Of a stretch of 64,000 bases of DNA, positions 59,368 to 64,000 are shown piece by piece. How positions within the stretch are numbered: the first letter of the stretch is position 1; each line of letters begins with the position of its first letter. This DNA comes from Micromonospora qiuiae (lineage in GTDB: Bacteria; Actinomycetota; Actinomycetes; Mycobacteriales; Micromonosporaceae), in assembly GCF_016863555.1 (NCBI RefSeq), contig NZ_BOPC01000011.1, positions 62,001 through 126,000 on the forward strand, given 5' to 3'. The translations under genes and the position numbers were made by a program. The notes below the pieces were generated by a model. It was not told where the DNA came from and made no database searches. It worked only from the letters and a program-made list of their open reading frames with translations.

Positions 59368-60591
59368 TCACCCGACCAGGCGGGCATGCCAGGCGATCGC
59401 GGACGGATCGGTCAGCGAGGCCACCTGGTCGACCACCACCCGCAGCCGGGCCGCGTCGTCCGGGGCTGCGCGCCACAGCGGGGCGAAGGCCGGGTCGAGA
59501 CCCTCCGGTGCCCGCTCGGCCAGCACCCTGACCAGGTCGGTGACGATTTCCCGCTGGCGTTCGTAGTGTCCCTGCGCGTCGGCGCGGCGCATCACGTACC
59601 GCAGGGCGATGCCCTTGAGCAGCGCGCACCGGGCCCGCAGCGGCCGGGGCACGACGAGGTCGGCGGCGTAGCGCCGATGCGGCCCGGGGCCGAACCGGGC
59701 CGTGGTGGCGGTGATGGCGGTCGACACGAAACGCCCGGTCAGTACGCTGGTGGTGGCCTTGAGCGCGGCCTGGGCTCGGTGGCTGCCGTCGTAGTGGGCC
59801 AGCGGGGCGAGCACCGGATCGGCGAGCAGGTCCACCAGGACCTCGCCGAGGTAATCGGGCGACTCGATGGAGTAGACGGCGGCGACGTCGGCGCAGAGGG
59901 CGGCCCGCTCGTCGGCGTCGGCGACCAGCGGCTCCAGCGTCAGGTACCCGCCGTGGATGGCGTCCTCCACGTCGTGCACCGAGTACGCCACGTCATCGGC
60001 CCAGTCCATCACCTGCGCCTCGAGGCAGCACCGGTCGCCGGCCGGTGCGCCCTGCCGTAGCCAGGCGAAAACGGGCAGGTCGTCGGCGTACACCCCGAAC
60101 TTGCGCCGGCCCGGCCGGCGGGGCCACGGGTACTTGGCGACCGCGTCCAGCGCGGCTCGGGTGAGGTTCAGCCCGACGGACCCGCCGTCCGGGCCGTACA
60201 CCTTGGCCTCGAGGCGGGTCAGTACGCGCAGCGTCTGCGCGTTGCCCTCGAACCCCCCGCAGGTGGCCGCGACCGCGTCCAACGCGGCCTCGCCGTTGTG
60301 CCCGAACGGCGGATGCCCGAGGTCGTGCGCCAGCCCAGCGGTGTCCACCACGTCGGGGTCACAGCCCAGCCGCGTACCCATCTCCCGAGCGATCTGGGCC
60401 ACCTCCAGCGAGTGGGTCAGCCGGGTACGCAGGAAGTCGTCGGTGCCCGCCATGTGCACCTGGGTCTTCGCGGCCAGCCGGCGGAACGCCGCCGAGTGCA
60501 GCACCCGGGCCCGGTCCCGTTGGTACGGCGACCGGCCGTGGCTGGCGTCCTTGACCGGCTCGACCACCCGCCGGGCCGCGTCAGTGGTCAA
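59368..60591 (-). CDS. dgt: Deoxyguanosinetriphosphate triphosphohydrolase-like HD protein
   Basis: 407 residues; TTG start overlapping the VOC gene stop (TTGA). HD-domain nucleotide hydrolase: YQRDRARVLHSAAFRRLAAK, FLRTRLTHSLEVAQIAREMG, GLAHDLGHPPFGHNGEAALD (HD metal motif), LEAQVMDWADDVAYSVHDVE and ALRYVMRRADAQGHYERQRE. It hydrolyses dNTPs to nucleosides and triphosphate, keeping the pools in balance. The common location next to dnaG in actinobacteria is preserved here, with three genes between. Confidence 0.93.
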   Translation of the reverse strand: MTTDAARRVVEPVKDASHGRSPYQRDRARVLHSAAFRRLAAKTQVHMAGTDDFLRTRLTHSLEVAQIAREMGTRLGCDPDVVDTAGLAHDLGHPPFGHNGEAALDAVAATCGGFEGNAQTLRVLTRLEAKVYGPDGGSVGLNLTRAALDAVAKYPWPRRPGRRKFGVYADDLPVFAWLRQGAPAGDRCCLEAQVMDWADDVAYSVHDVEDAIHGGYLTLEPLVADADERAALCADVAAVYSIESPDYLGEVLVDLLADPVLAPLAHYDGSHRAQAALKATTSVLTGRFVSTAITATTARFGPGPHRRYAADLVVPRPLRARCALLKGIALRYVMRRADAQGHYERQREIVTDLVRVLAERAPEGLDPAFAPLWRAAPDDAARLRVVVDQVASLTDPSAIAWHARLVG

Positions 60592-60941
60592 TCCCCACGC
60601 TGCCGCAGCACACAGAACTCGTTGCCCTCCGGGTCGGCGAGCACCGTCCAGTCGTCACCGTCCTGGCCCACGTCGACGTGCCGGGCGCCCATGTCGACCA
60701 GCCGCTCCACCTCGGCCTCCCGGTCGGCCGGGCGCAGGTCGAGGTGCAGTCGGTTCTTGCCCTCCTTGGTGCCGTTCACCGGCACGAAGACGATGCCGGG
60801 CAGCCGGTCCGGGGACTGGCGGATCTCAACCTCGTCCGGCCGCTCGGTGATCACCTGGTAACCGAGCGCCTCGGCCCACCAGCGAGCCAACCGACCGGGA
60901 TCCCGAGCATCGACCGTCAGGCTCTGCCAGACGCTGGTCAT
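60588..60941 (-). CDS. VOC-family (glyoxalase-like) protein
   Basis: 117 residues. One glyoxalase-fold unit: TVDARDPGRLARWWAEALGY, SPDRLPGIVFVPVNGTKEGK, NRLHLDLRPADREAEVERLV, MGARHVDVGQDGDDWTVLAD and PEGNEFCVLR. Metal-like positions His (LHLDL) and Glu (GNEFCV) are retained. Small VOC proteins of this type include resistance and dioxygenase proteins; substrate unknown. Coupled to the dGTPase gene by overlapping codons. Confidence 0.92.
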   Translation of the reverse strand: MTSVWQSLTVDARDPGRLARWWAEALGYQVITERPDEVEIRQSPDRLPGIVFVPVNGTKEGKNRLHLDLRPADREAEVERLVDMGARHVDVGQDGDDWTVLADPEGNEFCVLRQRGD

Positions 60942-61236
60942 GCCGGCACCGCCGTCCGGGAAACGGCGGGAGTCCGCTTCGACAGCTCGGTACGCGCTCT
61001 CATCCGGCCACTCCTTCGTGAAGACGGTCCTCGGGCGAGATCAGGCTACGCCCGGCGGCACCGGACGGCTCGTCGACGACCTGCGCCCGGCGGCGCCGCA
61101 TCCACCGATCAGACGAGAGTTGTCGACCGATCGCCGACGGTCACGGGATCGCGGGAATTGTCGCTGACGGGTAACGTCACCATCGCGCAACGTCACCTGT
61201 TGAGGCGGAGACACGACCGGTGGGAGAGATACGCTC
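60942..61236. promoter_or_regulatory. Divergent promoter region
   Basis: About 295 bp between the VOC gene (minus) and the roadblock gene (plus). No gene. It must hold both promoters; I see no clear regulatory repeat. The roadblock gene's GGGAGAG ribosome site ends the region. Confidence 0.5.
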
Positions 61237-61737
61237 GTGAACGCGGAAACGATGATCGGCACCGAGTTGCAAGGGCTGCGCCGGCGCCGCCCCGAGGTCG
61301 CCGGCACGCTCCTCGCCGGCACGGACGGCTTGCTGATCTCCACCGACCTGCCCGCCACAGACGCCACCCATCTGGCCGCTCTGGCGGCCGCCAGCTTCGG
61401 CCTCGGCCACCGGATGGCGGCCACCGTCTGGCAGGGCGAGTTCCACGAATCGGTGGTGCACACCACGGCCGGCTGCGTGGTCACCTACCCGGCCGGCCAG
61501 GACGCCCTGCTGACACTGGTCGCCGCCCCGGGTGCCGACCTGGCGGCGCTGCGCGTGGAGGCGCGGGCCGTGGCCGACCGCGCCGGCCCGATGCTCGCCG
61601 CCCGGCGGCACCCCGCGCCGGCGCTTCGCCCGCCGGACCCGCACGCCCCGCTGGCCGTGCGCACCCCGATGGCCACCCTGCCGGGCCAACGCCCACCCCG
61701 GGACCCGCACATCACCTGGCGCCGGCCACCGATCTGA
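61237..61737 (+). CDS. Roadblock/LC7-domain protein
   Basis: 166 residues; GTG with GGGAGAG 9 nt before. Roadblock domain in the first ~115 residues: RPEVAGTLLAGTDGLLISTD, LAALAAASFGLGHRMAATVW, ESVVHTTAGCVVTYPAGQDA, LLTLVAAPGADLAALRVEAR. The C-terminal 50 residues are Pro/Arg/His-rich low complexity (HPAPALRPPDPHAPLAVRTP). Unlike the CvnB-type protein at 47659 it stands alone. Such proteins regulate small GTPases (MglA/CvnD-like). The end of the gene lies in a short direct repeat. Confidence 0.9.
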   Translation: MNAETMIGTELQGLRRRRPEVAGTLLAGTDGLLISTDLPATDATHLAALAAASFGLGHRMAATVWQGEFHESVVHTTAGCVVTYPAGQDALLTLVAAPGADLAALRVEARAVADRAGPMLAARRHPAPALRPPDPHAPLAVRTPMATLPGQRPPRDPHITWRRPPI

Positions 61738-61780
61738 GCCTGACCACCGGCCACCCAACTGAGCCTGACCACCGGCCACC
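61734..61780. repeat. 22-bp direct repeat over the roadblock gene's stop
   Basis: CTGAGCCTGACCACCGGCCA then CC occurs at 61734-61755 and 61759-61780; the first copy includes the TGA stop of the roadblock gene. Confidence 0.7.
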
Positions 61781-61791
61781 GATCTGGGTCT

Positions 61792-61825
61792 CCCTCCCGC
61801 CCGGTACGGAGGCCGAGCGGGAGGG
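61792..61825. terminator. Hairpin between the convergent roadblock and ppdK genes
   Basis: 9-bp perfect inverted repeat CCCTCCCGC/GCGGGAGGG with a 16-nt loop, 8 bp past the ppdK stop on the minus strand. Confidence 0.7.
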
Positions 61826-61832
61826 TCCTCGT

Positions 61833-64000
61833 TCAGCGACTGTCCGAGCCGGCCGTCACCACCGCGGCCCGCCCCGCCTCGAGCCGGGCCACCGGCACCC
61901 GGAACGGCGAGCACGAGACATAGTCCAGCCCGACCGAGTGGAAGAAGTGCACCGACTCCGGGTCGCCGCCGTGCTCGCCGCAGACGCCGAGACTGAGCCC
62001 GGGGCGGGCGGCCCGGCCCTCCTCCGCCGCGATGCGCACCAGCCGGCCGATCCCGTCGGCGTCGATCGACTCGAACGGTGAGATGCCGAAAATGCCCAGC
62101 TCCAGGTAGCGCCAGAAAAAGGCACCCTCCACGTCGTCCCGGGAGAAGCCCCAGCCCATCTGGGTCAGGTCGTTGGTGCCGAAGGAGAAGAACTCCGCCG
62201 CCTCGGCGATCTGTCCGGCGGTCAGCGCCGCCCGGGGCACCTCGATCATCGTGCCGATCAGCACCTCGACGTCGCTGCCGCCGGCCACCTCGGCGATGAT
62301 CTTCTCGGCCTCGGCGCGTACCGTCTCCAACTCCTGGACCGCGCCGACCAGCGGGACCATGATCTCCGGGCGGGAGTGCATCCCCTGCCGGGCGCACTCC
62401 ACCGCGGCCTCGGTGATTGCCCGGACCTGCATCGCGAACAGGCCGGGGATGACCAGGCCGAGGCGTACGCCACGCAGCCCCAGCATGGGGTTCTCCTCGT
62501 GCATCCGACGCACCGCGGCGAGCAGCGCCTCCTCCCTGGCCACATCCTCGCCACGCTCCTGGGCGACCGCGACATCGACCGCGAGCTGCTCCAATGGCGG
62601 CAGGAACTCGTGCAGCGGCGGGTCGATCAGCCGCACGGTGACCGGTTGCCCGTCCATCTCCCGGAAGATCTCCACGAAGTCCGCGCGCTGCAACGGCAAC
62701 AGCGCCGCCAGCGCGTTGTTCCGCCCGGTCGCGTCGCGGGCCAGGATCAGCCGCTCGACCAGCTCCCGCCGGTCGCCGAGGAACATGTGCTCGGTCCGGC
62801 AGAGCCCGATCCCCTCGGCACCGAAGCGCCGGGCCCGCGCGGCGTCCGCGGCGGTGTCGGCGTTGGTGCGCACCGCCAGCCGCCGCCGGGCGTCGGCATG
62901 CGTCATGATCCGGTGTACGGCCCGCACCAGCGGGTCGTCGATCGTCTCGGGATCGATCTCGCCCTCGAAGTAGCGCACCACCTCCGACGGCATGACCGGT
63001 ACCTCGCCGAGGTAGACCTTGCCGGTGGTGCCGTCGATGGAGACGACGTCGCCCTCCTTCACGGTCTGCCCGGCGACGGTGAACCTGCGCTGCGGCACGG
63101 TGATGTCCAGCTCGTCGGCACCGGAAACACAGGTCTTGCCCATCCCGCGGGCCACCACCGCGGCGTGACTGGTCTTGCCGCCCCGGGAGGTTAGGATGCC
63201 CCGGGCGGCGATCATGCCGTTCAGGTCGTCCGGGTTGGTCTCCCGGCGAACCAGGATGACGTTTTCGCCCTGGCCGGCCAACTCGACTGCGCGCGCCGAG
63301 GTGAACACCACCTTGCCGACCGCCGCCCCCGGTGACGCGCCGACGCCGGTGGCGACCGGCTGGAAGTCGTGGTCGAGCTGGAAGCGCGGGAACATCAGCT
63401 GCGCCAGCTGGCCGCCGTTGACCCGGTGCAGCGCCTCGTCGAGGTCGATCAGGCCCTCGTCGATCAGCTGGCCGGCGATGACGAACGCTGCGGCGGCGGT
63501 GCGCTTGCCGACCCGGGTCTGCAGCATCCACAACTTGCCGCGTTCGATGGTGAACTCGATGTCGCACAGGTCCCGGTAGTGCCGCTCCAGCCGGGCCATG
63601 TAGTCGAGCAGCTCGTCGTAGGAGGGCTTGTCGATCCGCTCCAGCTCCTGTAGCGGCACCGTGTTGCGGATCCCGGCAACCACGTCCTCGCCCTGCGCGT
63701 TGGCCAGGTAGTCGCCGTAGATGCCCTGGGCGCCGCTGGCCGGGTCGCGGGTGAAGGCGACCCCGGTGCCGGAGTCCGGGCCGAGGTTGCCGAAGACCAT
63801 CGCCACCACGTTCACGGCGGTACCGAGGTCGGACGGGATCCGTTCCTGCCGGCGGTAGACCACCGCCCGCTCGGCGTTCCACGACTCGAAGACCGCGCGG
63901 ATGGCCAGGTCGAGCTGCTCGCGCGGGTCCTGCGGGAACTCCCGCCCGGTGTGCTTGCTGAAGATCTTCTTGTACGCGTCGACCAGCACGCGCAGGTCGT
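61833..64000 (-). CDS. ppdK: Pyruvate, phosphate dikinase, N-terminal part outside the window
   Basis: At least 722 residues; the frame is open through the right edge (DLRVLVDAYKKIFSKHTGRE), so about 150-180 N-terminal residues are missing. Interconverts pyruvate + ATP + phosphate and PEP + AMP + diphosphate. Visible parts: the end of the nucleotide-binding domain (GVAFTRDPASGAQGIYGDYL, FTIERGKLWMLQTRVGKRTA), the phosphohistidine domain with catalytic His in RGGKTSHAAVVARGMGKTCV, a linker (GRTEH-like IGLCRTEHMFLGDRRELVER), and the PEP-binding barrel (EILVPLVGA-like IMVPLVGAVQELETVRAEAE; FFSFGTNDLTQMGWGFSRDD; LSLGVCGEHGGDPESVHFFH with catalytic Cys). Confidence 0.96.
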   Translation of the reverse strand, partial: DLRVLVDAYKKIFSKHTGREFPQDPREQLDLAIRAVFESWNAERAVVYRRQERIPSDLGTAVNVVAMVFGNLGPDSGTGVAFTRDPASGAQGIYGDYLANAQGEDVVAGIRNTVPLQELERIDKPSYDELLDYMARLERHYRDLCDIEFTIERGKLWMLQTRVGKRTAAAAFVIAGQLIDEGLIDLDEALHRVNGGQLAQLMFPRFQLDHDFQPVATGVGASPGAAVGKVVFTSARAVELAGQGENVILVRRETNPDDLNGMIAARGILTSRGGKTSHAAVVARGMGKTCVSGADELDITVPQRRFTVAGQTVKEGDVVSIDGTTGKVYLGEVPVMPSEVVRYFEGEIDPETIDDPLVRAVHRIMTHADARRRLAVRTNADTAADAARARRFGAEGIGLCRTEHMFLGDRRELVERLILARDATGRNNALAALLPLQRADFVEIFREMDGQPVTVRLIDPPLHEFLPPLEQLAVDVAVAQERGEDVAREEALLAAVRRMHEENPMLGLRGVRLGLVIPGLFAMQVRAITEAAVECARQGMHSRPEIMVPLVGAVQELETVRAEAEKIIAEVAGGSDVEVLIGTMIEVPRAALTAGQIAEAAEFFSFGTNDLTQMGWGFSRDDVEGAFFWRYLELGIFGISPFESIDADGIGRLVRIAAEEGRAARPGLSLGVCGEHGGDPESVHFFHSVGLDYVSCSPFRVPVARLEAGRAAVVTAGSDSR

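Overview
The window reads as chromosomal DNA from a very GC-rich filamentous actinomycete, most likely a Micromonospora-like member of the Micromonosporaceae (inferred from sequence character, not from a search). The reasons are strong G/C bias at third codon positions, frequent GTG and TTG starts, AfsR/SARP regulators, an XRE-DUF5753/DUF397 pair, conservon-type kinase and roadblock proteins, secreted ricin-lectin fusions, and dispersed GGGCCC-centred palindromes and a 60-bp-period repeat of a kind I associate with Micromonospora. Two tRNA genes are present. I see no rRNA, CRISPR array, transposase or prophage.

Layout. 1-6.5 kb: the end of a DUF4153-type membrane protein, two translationally coupled secreted proteins of unknown function, and a divergent large AfsR-type regulator. 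6.5-9.6 kb: a membrane-anchored protein coupled to an LCMT-type methyltransferase, two tRNAs and a small YtxH-like protein. 9.8-21.7 kb: a secreted sugar-processing island with ThuA, sorbosone-dehydrogenase-like, DUF1080, PKD, CBM6-like and ricin domains, two TIM-barrel isomerases and a ROK regulator. 22.1-30.4 kb: one eight-gene operon related to the ebo cluster (EboA, EboB, EboC, EboE, EboF types), with an inositol-3-phosphate-synthase-like cyclase first and a polyprenyl diphosphate synthase last. 30.9-37.1 kb: a ribose-type ABC sugar importer with a Gfo/Idh/MocA oxidoreductase and its own ROK regulator. 37.4-41.1 kb: a compact operon with MauE-like and MauD-like proteins and a tiny Tat-exported cysteine-rich protein resembling methylamine dehydrogenase light chain, divergent from a SARP regulator. 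41.8-49.0 kb: a TAXI-type TRAP transporter with two binding proteins around a CvnA-like kinase and a roadblock protein. 49.1-54.5 kb: parts of a NodIJ-type ABC exporter separated by an XRE/DUF397 pair and a carboxymuconolactone decarboxylase homologue. 54.5-64 kb: housekeeping genes (dnaG, BCCT transporter, siderophore-interacting protein, dGTPase, VOC protein, roadblock protein, and ppdK running off the right end).

How the genes fit together. The 9.8-21.7 kb island and the ABC/Gfo cluster look like one theme: extracellular capture and oxidation of glycosides, breakage of 3-keto-type intermediates by ThuA/DUF1080/isomerase proteins, and uptake and further oxidation in the cell. ROK repressors sit in both clusters, and similar candidate operator sequences lie upstream of both. 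The ebo-like operon holds what a prenylated cyclitol would need: a cyclase, a prenyl diphosphate synthase and a UbiA prenyltransferase, plus TIM-barrel, TatD-like and phosphatase proteins. The mau-like operon looks like a disulfide-maturation module built around one small secreted protein; 11-bp-spaced direct repeats in its promoter region suggest control by the divergent SARP. These last two are the best candidates for undescribed systems.
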